Positions 11,356 through 23,439 of a DNA stretch of 64,000 nt are shown one piece after another; position 1 is the first letter of the stretch; every line of letters starts with the position of its first letter. A model generated the notes under the pieces. The model saw only the letters and a program-made list of their open reading frames with translations, was not told where the DNA came from and ran no database searches. A program made the translations under genes and the position numbers. Source of the DNA: Dactylonectria macrodidyma (Eukaryota > Ascomycota > Sordariomycetes > Hypocreales > Nectriaceae); NCBI GenBank assembly GCA_020744425.1, contig JAGMUV010000005.1, positions 3,906,001 through 3,970,000 of the forward strand, given 5' to 3'.

Positions 11356-14300
11356 AGTCGGTGTCCTACAACGATCCCCCACCGCCCAATGCTCCTGTCG
11401 AATCCACCATTGCTGAGGATGGCGAGCCCGAAGACGACTACCTGAACCGCTCCGCCTCCAAAGCTTCCGCACGTCACTCGCGCCTCTCCTCGAACCGTCT
11501 CTCCAAGATCTCCATCACTGATCGCTTTTCCATCTCCACCCTCGACGAAGCGGACGGCACCAGCAGCAATCGCAGCAGCGCAACGATCCGACCCGTGAAT
11601 CCTCCCACGGGGAGCAGCTCCAATGGCGTATCTACCAATGGATTCGGCGGCCCCAACGGCCTCACCTTGTCCGATCCATCCAACCCCAACCCCCTAGCCG
11701 ACTTTGACTTTGATAAGGCCCTTGTGAAGTTCGCAGCTGAACGGGAGGTCTTCCTTGAGGACTTGTCATTCACCGCTGGTGCAAAAGTCCAGGCCAGGGC
11801 TCCCATGGTCAACCCTCGAGCTGAGAGGATTCGTGCTGAGGAGTCTGACTCTGTCGGCATGCTCGGTCCCCTCAAGAGCATCAAGGGTAGCATCCGCCGC
11901 AAGATGAGTTTTAGGGATATGAATAGCGTGCGCAAGCAACCTAGCACCAGGGCAGCTCCCACCCGAGGGGCTAATCGGGCTTGTAGGTTTTCCCCCACAC
12001 AAGTGATCCCTCTGGTCCTCAATTCTGCCACGGCCCGTATAGAGTTTGCTTGTTAACATGAGAATACAGCCTCGATCCGCACCGCAAAGCGGCTCAGCAA
12101 CTATAACTCTGTTATCCCACCTCCCGAACCCCTCAACACGGACCCGGATATGCACCCTCTGAAGCGACGCTTCGAACCCGTGCTTCTTGATCGATACCCA
12201 CCCCAGGAGGCTACTGACGAGGTCGCACGGCGGGGCAAGTTTCCTGACTATGTGCCCATGTTCGCTTTCCCCAACGACATTCAAATTGTTTCCTCCGATG
12301 ATAGACCACGCTCAACATGGCACGGCTTCACTATGACCTCCGACAATAACTCCAAGCTCTACGGTATTACCATCATTTTCTGGACCGCCTTGACCGCCGA
12401 CGTCGCCGAGGAAGTGGAAAAGAAGTGCGAACAATGGCGCCAGGGCCACATGTCTAACGAGGAGCGAGAACTTGCGGCAAGCTTGGGAGTGCGGCTAGCT
12501 GGTGAGCGAACATATCTCTCTCAGTTGCTCTCTAAGCTACCTACGATCCCATCTGGCTCCCCTGCCCGAGAGCGACTCGAAGACGAAATCAGCACGGTAG
12601 AGGAGAAGATTTCTCTGATGACCGACATGCTGAGGCCCCTGAGACATGGTGCCGCGTCTAGAATCGAAGGCCTGACGGCGGGCGAGAGTGGTCTGTGGAC
12701 ACCCCGCGCCTTCGGTATCTTGGGTCGGGATGCTGCTAATATGTCATTCTGGAAAGAATGGCTCAAGGCCGTCATTACCCCCATGACTGATGGTGGTGTT
12801 TTGAGAATCCCTCCTAGCTCTCCTAAGGTTGGGCGCTGGCAGCCCCTGGAGCGATACGTCGTTAATCTATGCACCGAAGCGTTTACTCCTCTTGGATCTA
12901 AGACGCAAGTAGAACTCGGCGTGCGAGAGTTGCGCCTGTATGCTCGCAAGGAGGCTCACAACGAGCTGCCTGGATCTAGATCGATCGACTTATATGCCCT
13001 GTTCCGGTGTCTATCGCTCGAGAATATCGTGGCTCTTTTCGAGTACGCCATGGCCGAGTCTCGAATCATCTTCCTCTCCTCCCACACAAGTATGCTGCAC
13101 CTGGCCTGCCACGCCTTGGCGAACCTGCTGTATCCTCTCAAGTGGGCAAGCATCTTCATCCCCGTGCTCCCCGCACGACTCATCTCAGCATTGGATGCCC
13201 CTTGTCCTTACATTGTGGGTATTGAGCGACGGTATGAGAAGATTGAACTCCCTGAAGACGACTATGTCTTGGTCGACCTGGATAAGGATACCATAGACGC
13301 AACCTCACAACCGGTCCGCCTGCCACGGCAGACCAGGCGGAAGCTCATGTCGTTGCTGCAGGTAGCGGCGCCTCACAAGCTCCGATACGGCGTTACGACC
13401 GGCCCTCCCCCATACGCGATGGAGTCGTTCCCGTATGACGCCTTTTCCACTGAAAATGGGACGCTGTTCAGGTCTAGCACCCCTCCCAGCACCCTGGCCA
13501 AGTGGGTATCGCAAAATTCGTCTGGCTTTGGGGAGCCGGAGGCCCAGGCAAACATCCATATTCCCATCTTCAATGCCTTTGCAGCCGCGAAGGTGGAAAA
13601 TGGCAAATCGGATAGGCCCAGCACGAGCAAGTCGGGTAAGACGAGCCCCCATTCGTCTGTGTCTCCTGTGTCGATGAACTTTCCCCCAATGCCGACGACT
13701 CCCGTCTCGCGCAGCGACTCAGGATTCGCGCTGACGGCGACTCTTCGCGAGAAGCGGTCAGGTCATTTCGGCGAGGAGAAGATGCGGCGAAGCTCGTCGT
13801 TTGGGCTGGATAAGCACCAGCCATTCCATAAGCCGAGTCTACCGTTCCTGAACGGTCACCAGGCTAACATGTCCATCTCGGCCATCTCAGTGGACTCCCA
13901 ATCGTCCTTCGGAGGCGGCTATGCGCCGTCCACGTACGCCCAGTCTACCCTTGCCGCCTCGACCATCATGCCTAGTATGCAGATTCAGCCTGTCCGAAAC
14001 ACCGAGACAACTGTCTGGGTTGAGGGCCACTGTTTCAACTGGGCCCCGCGGGATACGACGGCGACATGCAGTATTTGCAACGAGCACTCCGAGGGCGACG
14101 GCATCTACAGATGCACTGGTTGCAAGGCAACCTCCCACGGTAGGTGTCTTGGGTTTGTCTCGCTTGTATGCGACGACGCATTCCATGCCGACCGTGTCAG
14201 AGCCGCCTTTGTTCGCTGCCTCGCGAGCCTGCTTTACACGTACCGCAAGTACATGGGCCGACCCTCAAAGCAGCAAAAGAGCAACGGCCAGCTGTATGCA

Positions 14301-14874
14301 TTTGATATGGATGGCTTTATGAAGAGTCTTCCGTACGAGCAACACGACTACGCAGCCATGATGCGAGAGACACAAGGTATGTGCTGTCCCGCCCCTTTTC
14401 CAATTGCCCTGATTAACCACCCGCGTAGGCTTCAACGAGTTCATTCACGAAAGAGAGGTCAAGCCCGCCGCTGATGCTTCAATCCGTCTTTTTGATGAGA
14501 TTCTCATGGCGAAGAAGGCTCGTGGCCGCACCGGCCTATCGACCGGCCTGTCAAGACTCTCTACGATTCGTGCCTCTCACGGCGCCTCGCTCCAAACGGG
14601 ATATTATGCACCACCCTCGCGCAGCAGCAAGGTCCCGCCCTACCTGGGCGATACTTCCGATCACATCTGGCGTACCGCGTCGGTACCACTGCCCAAGGGC
14701 AGCTTCCCTGGCGAGTACCGCTCCGTGGTGACCCGTGTCCCGACCCGTCTGGACCGGTCCCTGATGCGCGAGCCCCGGGCCATCCAGGGCGTGCCCCGTG
14801 TTGAGCAGCGCGGCGCCCGAGGCCTCATCAGGAAGCAGGTGCCCAGCATGCTCGGCACAACGCCGCCGACTTGA
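11304..14874 (+). CDS. DENN-domain protein with C1 zinc finger
   Basis: Predicted guanine-nucleotide exchange factor for Rab GTPases in membrane traffic, from the DENN (AEX-3) family. Three exons (11304-11982, 12070-14376, 14429-14874) give 1143 residues. A disordered Ser-rich N-terminus (about 1-225) is followed by a uDENN-like segment (about 265-345, with FPDYVPMFAFPNDIQI) and a cDENN domain (about 525-640, with SLENIVALFEYAMAESRI and IPVLPARLISALDAP). A low-complexity linker comes next, then a complete C1 finger (about 880-927) with spacing H-x12-C-x2-C-x11-C-x2-C-x4-H-x2-C-x7-C. A dDENN-like tail begins FHADRVRAAFVRCL. Intron 1 has a GTAGGT donor and joins in phase 1; intron 2 also joins in phase 1. 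The cognate Rab cannot be read from sequence. Confidence 0.9.
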
Positions 14875-15567
14875 GGCTGTCAAACGAGTGGAAAGCAGAA
14901 ACAGAATGACACGAACCAGTCTCCCCGAAAAAGGCAATGATGGCGCGCCGCCCCCGAATCTGCGTGGGGGATGATGCCCTGCACATATTTAGCATCCTCC
15001 CCTGCGAGCACATGAGGCAGGCGGCGGATGAAGAGGAGGCCACATACACCACGAGAAGAGAACCATGTACGATATACTACTTTTTTGTAATTTAGGATGA
15101 TGACGCATTCGAGGCGAGGGGCAACAAAATGGGCTGAGGTGTATATATCTCTGCTGGCGTCACGAGAAACTGGAGGTGAAGTGAAGTAATCCCCACCATC
15201 AGGGAATGGTGCCAATAGGGAATTGCAACCGATGGCGGGGCGGGTAATGCCGTGTTAGATATTGGATCCCCGCGTCAGTCATCTGGCAGGATGCTTGGCA
15301 GGATGCTTTGGTTGGCATTTCTTCTTGTCTCAAACTATCCGGCGGTATACGAGCGTGAGCGTGAGCATCAGCATCATCAGGCATACTAGGGACGGGCACT
15401 AGGAACGGAGTGGGAGTGAAAGAGGGTCGACTTTTACATGAACGTTAATGCTAACATCTAACCATGGGTACGCACATCAATAAAGCCCTCGGTATAAGAC
15501 CTACACAAAGCCTCTCCAATCCGCAAATGGCGCACTCTCCCTGCTACATCGTGATGCAATCCTACCA
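14875..15567. other. Convergent 3' regions
   Basis: Sequence between the stop codons of the DENN gene (+) and the DUF726 gene (-). It probably holds both 3' UTRs; no gene is seen. Confidence 0.5.
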
Positions 15568-17704
15568 CTAGTTAGACTTGGACATCCTCCCGCCCCTTGG
15601 TTTGTCCCCTTTGCCCCGCTGCCTCATGGGCCTTTCGGGCTTCTCGTCCTTGATAGCTGCCATGTTGAGGTCCTCCCACCCAACATCCTTCAGAATCTTG
15701 CCTATTAGACATGAATAACGCAAATGCTCGCAAATTAGGCGGCTGACATCGTGGTTCTCGACACCTTCCGCACCGTGAATCTGTTGCAGGCCAGCCACGC
15801 CGAAGTGAATGTTGGAAGTGCGATAAAGAAAGCCAAGAAGATAGTCATGCTCCGAATAGACGTTGATAAGACGGCCAGACACGACGCTCTTGAGCGTCAA
15901 CCACACTCTGCTCTCCGAAGGAGCAGGAGTCCCCATCAACACAACGGATTCGACGAGACCAAACTGTCGACGCTCAGCGAGGACCATTAAACACATATAA
16001 ATAGCTCGTGCGCCGAGACTGTATCCGATGAGGGAAATTGGGCGATCGCCCTGTAACTTGCTGCGCATGAGGGCATCCGCAAGGACGACGCCAGCCTTCT
16101 CTGCGCGCACCATTCCGAGGCTCCAAGGGTTGTCGATGATTTTGCTGATTTTCATCAGTGCAGCAGGCCAACTCGCCTCGATGAGGTTTGAGAATACTGG
16201 AAGTTGTTAGGGAGAGGCTTGACAGGCTGAGATGGCGAGCTTACATGTTCGCGAAGTAATCTCCTTTTTGGCTGTACTCCAAGCAGTGCTCTTGGTGACA
16301 GTTTCTAGGGCGGCCCCCAGATTCATGAGTACAGCCATATCCCACCTTAGGGCAAGCACTTCAGCTTGATCCCCCATGGTTACCCATGGCTGAACCACGG
16401 CATCCTTGTTGGTCAGCCAGCCATTTATGACGATGGCCATTCTAAGTCTCCGGTCCTTGGCTGGCATATTTGTGGCGTCAACATAGTCCACGGGAGACTC
16501 TCCTCGAAGCGGAATGAGACCAAAGTCCTGAATCTCACGGGCACATGACTCAATCATCTTAGACGTTGGCCTTGCTGAAAATATGCCAAAAATGGGACCT
16601 GCCATCAGACCATTGTCCGCCATGGTACCCAACAACCCTGCGGCAACAACAGGGCTCAAGCCGTGTCCACCATGCGGGGTGCCGATGCCGACAGCAGCCA
16701 GTTCGGGGGCAAGCTGATTTGAGATAGCTCCAGGATGGCTTAGCTTCGGTTTTCGGGGCGCTTTGTTTTCGTCTTGTTTCTGATCAATGACTTGGTTGGC
16801 GGATGCCTTGATGGCAACCTGGCTCAGCCCCTGAGCGATGCGAACCTCTTCCGCTTGAAACATCTTCCACGAGAGACCGAGAGAGGAGGTCAAATGGAGC
16901 AGGAGAATGCGAGAATATGAGCTGTACTCCTGTAAAGACAAGATAAGTAAGTGCGTAGTGTGCAGCAAAGTCTTTCGTTTTTCCAATGGGAGGGTCCAAA
17001 GAGTTGTTGGGATGGGGGGATATCGACTGGCTAGTTCTCGATCGAGGAGATTCGAGGCGGGTCTGAGAGGGCCTATAAATATCAGTATGCATCCTCGCCT
17101 TTTCGTACCGTATAAAACAGGGATAGGCGCTTCGAAGCAAGGAAACAGTTGCAATACCTGTTGCTAGAGTGAGCCCACCGCGACCACTTTTACCGCCCCG
17201 GCCGCCTCGACTAGCTCGCGCACCGCGGAAACCACGTCCACGTCCACGAAAGCCAGACTGAGGGTCATTAAGATCTGTGACACTGATATCTCGAACTCGG
17301 TGGAGCACCGCGCTCTGCCACTTGCGGAAGAAGACGATCGCCTCCTTTCTTAGCTCTTGAAGCTGGGGTACCATTGCCTCCGAGCCTTTCTTGTCATCCG
17401 TTTCACTCTTGCAACCCGAATCAGGCGCCGCTTGCCCAGTATTGTTTAGAGAAACATGGCTGGCCTGCCCGTTCGGCGTGGAGTTTGGGAGCGAGAGTGA
17501 GAGCCAGTGGTGCTGGTTAAAGTCGTCCTGAATAGGGGTAACAGGCGGAGAGTCGAAGGTGATGCTGATTCCATTATGAATCTTCTCGGTGATGGCGTTG
17601 ATTAGGGTAGCAAGGTCATTTCTCTCGGCGATGGAAATGATCCCAGTCAAATCGACTGGTCGACGAACAGGCTGTTGACTCCCCCCACGTCCCCCTCGAG
17701 CCAT
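15568..17704 (-). CDS. DUF726 alpha/beta-hydrolase (TMCO4/Mil1-like)
   Basis: Member of the DUF726 family, related to animal TMCO4 and yeast Yfl034w (Mil1); the yeast protein has been linked to Golgi/endosome traffic, but the substrate is unknown. Exons on the minus strand are 17704-17158, 17072-16245 and 16196-15568, giving 667 residues. The hydrolase nucleophile elbow is clear as GYSLGAR near residue 515, preceded by a family stretch around DNPWSLGMVRAEKAGVVLADAL. The middle of the protein has the family segment SLGLSWKMFQAEEVRIAQG and glycine/alanine-rich possible membrane helices. The first exon ends in an Arg/Gly-rich tract (RGRGRGFRGARASRGGRGG). The ATG at 17704 was chosen; the frame stays open to 17938, but that part looks like leader. 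The last 25 residues are strongly basic. Confidence 0.87.
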
Positions 17705-19227
17705 GGTGCTCTTTTCAAGGAATGTCCGCTTCTTGGGATTGGTTTCGGAGGATAGACACAATGTGAGGACGAGATAGGCTGCTGATCTCGATTTCTTCGT
17801 GGATTCAGACCGCCTTTGTAGGAAATCAGACTCGAGTGAATCTGAGAGGCAGCTGCATGAGGTATGGTAGAGTGAAGAGAGCGATGAGGGGACTAGAGAA
17901 GACGTGATGAAGAGACGAGGAGGTTTTGCACCAAGCACACGGTGTCGAGATGCAGGCTGCTCAATCTAGCGCTCAACGAAGAAAAATCAAATAGAGAGGG
18001 AGGCATCAAGGGGAAGAAAAGAGAGAGTGGTAGTGAATGGAGGAGAAAGGGAAGTGGTCGGGGGCAGGAGAGAAGTAACGAGGAGAAGGAGAGAAAACAA
18101 GCCAGTTCAGAAAGCGAGTAGACGAAGGAAACAAGAAACGGAAGTGGCTACCACTTCACTGGTTGGCCCTTCTATAGTAAATTCTGAAAACCGCAGGTGC
18201 TGCCGGCGGCTAGGTGATTATCGGATGACAGATGACAGCCAAGTGACAGTCAGGTGCGAACCATTGGAAGCGACTGCCTCGTTGAGCGGCTGGCCGGGCT
18301 TGAGAGGGGAGGCTTGAGAGTGTGTGCTCCGCGTCCTTGTCATTCCTCGCCGGCCCTTGCCAGCTGGCAGATGCGACCAGCTAATGCACTTCTCTCCAGC
18401 AAGCCTTGGATCTCGTTCAGTGGCACAATGGGTGATACAGGACAGTCACCCTCTTCACCTCATCCTCTTCCAACTGGCTTGGCTGACTGGTGGGAAAGAA
18501 ATCGCCTGGCACCATCTCCCGGGATGGAGAGCTCTCAGTGGAACCCCACGCTTGTTTGCTTTCATCTGTATCGTTACAACTGCCAGGGCATCCAGGAATC
18601 TCACTACGAAATGGAATCCAGCAAAGCCTCAAATCAAGATGTTGTGCTACTTACACGCAGATAACCACCGGCATTTGGCCGGCCACCACAAAGGCCTAGC
18701 CAGCGGCATTCAAGAGGGGCACCTGGGTACCTACGTAGGGGTCTACTTACCTACCTATCTAGGTATAAAATGGTATGAGAAAACCGGCCGTCTACAGCGT
18801 CAACTAAGAAGCAAAGTGCATTCTTTCATTCTGGGTTTGTCAAACTCATCATCGCCACCAAACCCGGCCTGATCACCCCAAAGCACACTTCCCATTACTA
18901 TTCACATCCTTGTATTCTCTCTTTCACAATGGCTTTGTTCCGTGTACCCAACCCAACACTCTCGTCAGGCGATAGTTGGGCTTCGTGACGTACGCACCTA
19001 GCGCGCGCATCACTGGCTGGCTGACGGTGCTAAACCCACGCAAGCAATCAACTCTTGTGTAACCCAACTCTCGGCAACGGACTGAGTTGGCTGCATCTCC
19101 GTCTTAGCGAGATCGATGGTTATATGCCGGGGGCAGCATCGGTGAAAGCAGCCATTCGGCCAAATTAGGGAGCGGCGATGGGACACGCACAAATAGAGCA
19201 ACTTCATCAGCAGTGCAGTTATGGATT
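17705..19227. other. Intergenic: promoter of the DUF726 gene
   Basis: Upstream region of the DUF726 gene and 3' flank of the polymerase gene. The first 450 bases are purine-rich on the + strand (pyrimidine-rich in the sense of the gene), typical of a fungal leader. A run of GTACCTACGTAGG/TACCTACCTA motifs lies near 18727-18770. No gene is seen. Confidence 0.5.
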
Positions 19228-21056
19228 TTACTCTCCAAGTTCGTGGTATCTAGTATGGGCTGACATGGCGAATGGGGGTATTGAATGTCCGCATTGGGGA
19301 CAGACAAAATTCCCGCTCGTCTGCCAAGAGACATCACCATCACCATCATATTCTTCTTCTTCCATATTCGGCTCTTCAAGTTCCTCTCGCACCTCGCTTT
19401 CTGGGTTAGAAACGACTTGGAAAGGTCTCAATACCTCATCCTGCCGCTTGAGCATGTTGGCTATGTCCCTACCTACTCCTGCCTTGTCATCCGTAGCCCC
19501 AACAGCCATGTTAGCTACGCAGATATTGATCAATTGCAAATTCCATCGCTGTCCTTTTTCCGGCTGGAGTCGCCGCAATAGGGGTAATAAGGCCTCCGTT
19601 ACGAGTCGCTCAGCAATATGGTCGATATCATCTTGAAGGTCGAAGATGAAATTCGGTAGTGTTCCTGAACGCGAAACTCTTCCCGAGTTGTGGCTTTGTG
19701 ATGCGGCGAGTTGTCCCCATGACCTGACGGTGAGGCGAAGCGTCCTAGGCCGTGCCATCCACCTTTGGACCCCAGGGACTTCGGCACTCTCGTCGGGGAC
19801 TAGGAGGTCCACTCTCATTCTCCTGACAAGTGAATACGACAGCTTGTGTAGCTCTTCCAACACCAACCCCAGTGTTCCTACGCCCTTGGGGTAGGTATCC
19901 TCGATGCTAATTTGGGTTGGTATTTCGCTGGCCTCCTTGACCTCGTTGGGGTCCACGCCATGCAGTAGGCCCCATATCCTTGCCCCAACTCCTCTTTCGG
20001 CTCCGGGACCGACGAGCAAGCTTTCTATCGTACCAGGTGAGATGCTAGGGTGGAGTCGGACCTCGTGTGTTGTTACAGGAGGCCCTTCGGCACCCGCCTG
20101 AGCGGTTTCGATATCTTGGGCACTGACGTAAGACCCTAGCACAGTGGCTGTTTTGAACCCCAAGCCAGGTATCTTGCGGAGAGGATGACAATCCATAAAG
20201 GCAATAATGGCATCATCAGTCAAGGCCAGCAGCGTTGTCTGATTGCGAGGCTTGTTCTTGCCCCCGACAAGCTTACTCAACACCTTGTTAGTGGATATTC
20301 CGCATGTTGACGTGTACCCAAATTGCTCTTCTATTTTCAGTCGTAGATATTGAGCCAAGTGGGAACCGAGCAGGAGGCGCAGGTAAGCGGGACTCTCGAC
20401 GTCCAAGCCAGGCGAGGCTGTGCCCTCAACACAGCCCGCGATACTAGTTAAGTCGCAATTAAACCCTCGTTCTGGATCTTCCTTTGAAAGGCAAAAAAAT
20501 GAATCGGATAACGATGCCTGGTTGAGACAAAACAGGTTGTACTCGACAATGTCCGTCACGTCTGGTGTCATTAATAAGTCGCGACGTAGACTTGAGCTAG
20601 GGGTAAGATACAACATACCCATGAAGACCTCATCGAAACCGAGACGCTCAACCTTATGATTCCACGAGTGTGATTTGAAGAAGTTGAAAAGAATCTTGCT
20701 CGTGTCCCGAAAAGGAGTGAGGTCCTCGCCGTCTACTAGCACAAGCTCGGGACAGGCTCGCTTGGCCTCGGAGACAGTCATGAGCTTCCTAAGACCCAAG
20801 GCTCGGGCATTATAGTTACACGTCGCCAAGCAGTTTTTCTGCTTGACTCCAACGGGCAGCTTTTTCAGAGCCGGATTCTTGTTCTCAAAGACTTGAGCGT
20901 AGAAGCAGTCGTAGTCCTGGGAAGGCGGGGTGGTAAGCGTTTAGCAGCAACAGCAGCAGCCGCAATAGGAGTAGCGGGTTTGGAGATGAGACGTACGAAC
21001 TGCAGGATGATTCGGTCATCCTTCCGTCTAGGAACCTTCTTCCTGGGCAGGTCCAT
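19228..21056 (-). CDS. Y-family translesion DNA polymerase (iota/eta-like)
   Basis: Low-fidelity DNA polymerase that copies past damaged bases; predicted nuclear. Exons on the minus strand are 21056-20997, 20916-20619 and 20561-19228, giving 563 residues. The joins restore two catalytic motifs: DYDCFYAQV near residue 21 and GFDEVFMDVTD near residue 110. The second is split by a 57-nt intron (20562-20618) with no stop codon, so a naive reading frame carries 19 extra residues there. Later come the fingers/palm segment (YTSTCGISTNKVLSKLVGG), a helix-hairpin-helix (LRKIPGLGFKTA) and a little-finger region. A C-terminal zinc finger with spacing C-x2-C-x11-H-x3-H resembles ubiquitin-binding UBZ fingers. 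The overall layout fits fungal proteins called Pol iota, but eta is not excluded without a tree. Confidence 0.88.
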
Positions 21057-21397
21057 TTTCTACTGGCTGGCGAAGGATCAATTAAACCAGACCATGCGGT
21101 GTGCATCCTGGGTCTGTTTCGGATGGGGCCAAGGTGAGCGGCTGCGAGAGCGGCTTGCTAACAAGGTCGATTGTACCCCAGAATCCGGCTTCTCCAGGGT
21201 TTCTAGCTGCTCTAGATGGAATAAACAAACGTGTGTCCTCACGAATTGAAAGACGGAGACGGTAATGGGAACTCCTTGTAGTCGTGGAAATTAAGAAACG
21301 CCGACACGGGTGAAGCCATTTCACGGTGAGGGACGACGCCAGCTGCCAAGCAGGCAGGCTGTTCCCGTCCCGTCTCGTCTGCACCGCCTGGGTAAGG

Positions 21398-21407
21398 TAG
21401 GTACCTA
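21398..21407. repeat. Perfect TAGGTACCTA palindrome
   Basis: Same 10-mer as at 9728, about 340 bases upstream of the polymerase start codon. Confidence 0.6.
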
Positions 21408-23119
21408 AGGCACCTAATCTGCAGGTGTCAGCAACCAATCCTAAACCCTGTACGCAACCTCTGCACGTTGCGAATACGCACACACTCTTTCATCCTTGCC
21501 GCGGCTTCACGAATCAAGATGGCCTCACGACCAAGCGATCAAGGAGATGCAGCACCTGCGTAACTCATGATACTGCGTACCTCAATCTTCCCCGACCCTA
21601 GACACAGCTGTAACGCCTTGAGTCCCGAGCGACTAACCCCAATCAATAGCAACGGCAGTTGGTCGATCTGCAAGTCATTGGATTGGTTCCAAGTTACACC
21701 GCCAAACCGAGTGCTGCCAAGCATGTCGCCTGCGAGGAGGCCGCAGATACCAGGATTTCCGCGTGTCAACAAGCGCGGTTGGTTTCCACCGTCTTCGACA
21801 GATTGCGGAGACAAACAAAACAGATGGTCTGCACCAGGCCCATCGGATTTTTGCGTCCTGCTAGGGGACTGACCCAGGCCGCTGGGCCGGGCGGTCGTCA
21901 CAATTGCGATGTTACTTGGTACAGTCGTCATGGCGGTCTACAAGTCGGAATAGACGCGATGTCTCGGCTCCAAGCGATGCCGGACTGTCGCTCTGCCCCG
22001 TTTGCTGTCTCGGTTGCAAACAAATCATCGCTCGCTGTCCAGATCCCTGTCTCTAGGCGAACGATGAGCGGGCTTCTGCTAGCCCAGCGATCTTTTATGG
22101 CGGCGCTCGGCGATGCTGGAGATGGCTGGCGCCATGTGCCTCGGCCACACATCGTTTCGCTGTAGCCGCCCATGCAGAGCTTCAGCACCCACCAACCGAA
22201 GAGGAGGGTAAGCACGCTTCCTCAGTCGGGCTGCACAGTGGTTTACAGTACAGTAGTGTGCTTTAGTCTAGTGTGCTCTGGCTGCAGGCCATTCCTCTGG
22301 CATGCATCATCCGTCCCACTCCCTTGGACGGGGACGCAGTTTTGTTGACTTGGGTTGCGAGCTGCCCTCGTAATATTTATGACGGTAGTCTGTCCTCGCA
22401 TTTAATGATCAGCTTCTTGGGTCTGAGTAGAGCCATCGGCAGTCAGCCCTAGCAATCCTGGCAGAGGCACGGGGAACCTTGGTCTCTAGAGCTTATGTGT
22501 TTTGGCAGGGTAAAAATAAGGCTCAGCACTGGGCAGATCCTCCACTGACGCGGCCCATAGCGGAGGGCTGTAACCCGAATTACATGGTCCCATCCCAGGC
22601 TGAGCAGCATTCGTCCTGTGCGTACCAGGAATTCGCTAAACAGTGTGAAAGGCGCGGCATCCTACAGAGTCGCCGGCCCCGATACCACCATACTTTATCA
22701 GCCATCACAATAACCCCTCACGACAAAGCCGCCAGGTCGTCTACGAGGTTTCAATACGGAATAGACGCCAGCGCGAGTGGAACAGCCGACCTGTTAGCCG
22801 CGTGATTGGACCTGTTCCAAGAAAACAACCAGGGTCCCCTTGAACCCGGCGCTTGCGCCTTCACACTGGATCCCACCATGACGCCAGGGCGAGCCAACCA
22901 GGATCCCACCATGACCTATCCAGGAGCGAACCAGAGGCTCCAGTGATTCAATGGCCCCATCACCCCTCAGCAGTCTTGCAACCCAAACCTCTCCTTAGTC
23001 GCATCCTGTTTCCTCCGTCCGCGCCGCGTCTCTCTGTGGGAGCAAATATCACACTGCATGCATGTCTAGCGGCGCTTGCCATGGGCGGGGGATGACAGGG
23101 CGTACGCTACCCAGGAAAG

Positions 23120-23148
23120 CCAGGACTGGCCCACTGGGCCAGTCCTGG
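23120..23148. repeat. 29-bp near-perfect palindrome
   Basis: Two 14-bp arms (CCAGGACTGGCCCA and its exact reverse complement) flank a single C at 23134. It sits 60 bases before a TATA-like box and 291 bases before the ATG at 23440. It could be a protein dimer site or a cruciform; there is no direct evidence for either. Confidence 0.65.
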
Positions 23149-23207
23149 ACATGGTTGTCCCCCGCTGATTACCAGTATCATACCATGTACACTGTCGTTT
23201 TGCGGTC

Positions 23208-23213
23208 TATATA
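23208..23213 (+). promoter_or_regulatory. TATA-like box
   Basis: TATATA within GGTCTATATAGCC, 227 bases upstream of the ATG at 23440. Placement is consistent with a core promoter followed by a CT-rich leader. Confidence 0.35.
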
Positions 23214-23439
23214 GCCGCCAACCCCCATACCTGTTTGTTGGTTGTGTTGCCTCTATTGCTTTGAAAGTGCCTTTGTCTGATCCCTGGTGGCTCTGATTGT
23301 GTTCTCAGCCAAGCCTGCTAGACAGCGCTAATCTGCTGGTCCAGAGACGCCTCGATCGAGACACTGTTGCTCTTACATCTCCGCCTCTCAAACCCCGCCC
23401 TGTCTTATTGTCACTTCACTGAGACGAACCACAACAGCC

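Larger units (their letters stand above)
21057..23439. other. Intergenic region with shared promoters
   Basis: Divergent space between the polymerase gene (-) and the disordered-protein gene (+). It contains a perfect TAGGTACCTA at 21398-21407, a short direct duplication of GGATCCCACCATGAC near 22868 and 22893, a 29-bp hairpin at 23120-23148 and a TATA-like box at 23208-23213. Overlapping frames at 21539-22165 on both strands have no recognisable domain. Confidence 0.5.

Noticed and set aside
17705..17938. N-terminal extension of the DUF726 protein
   Set aside because: Ser/Leu-rich leader-like sequence; the ATG at 17704 begins the plausible family-like N-terminus. Not fully excluded.
21539..22165. 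Overlapping frames on both strands in the polymerase upstream region
   Set aside because: Neither has a domain, and mutual overlap on opposite strands suggests chance.
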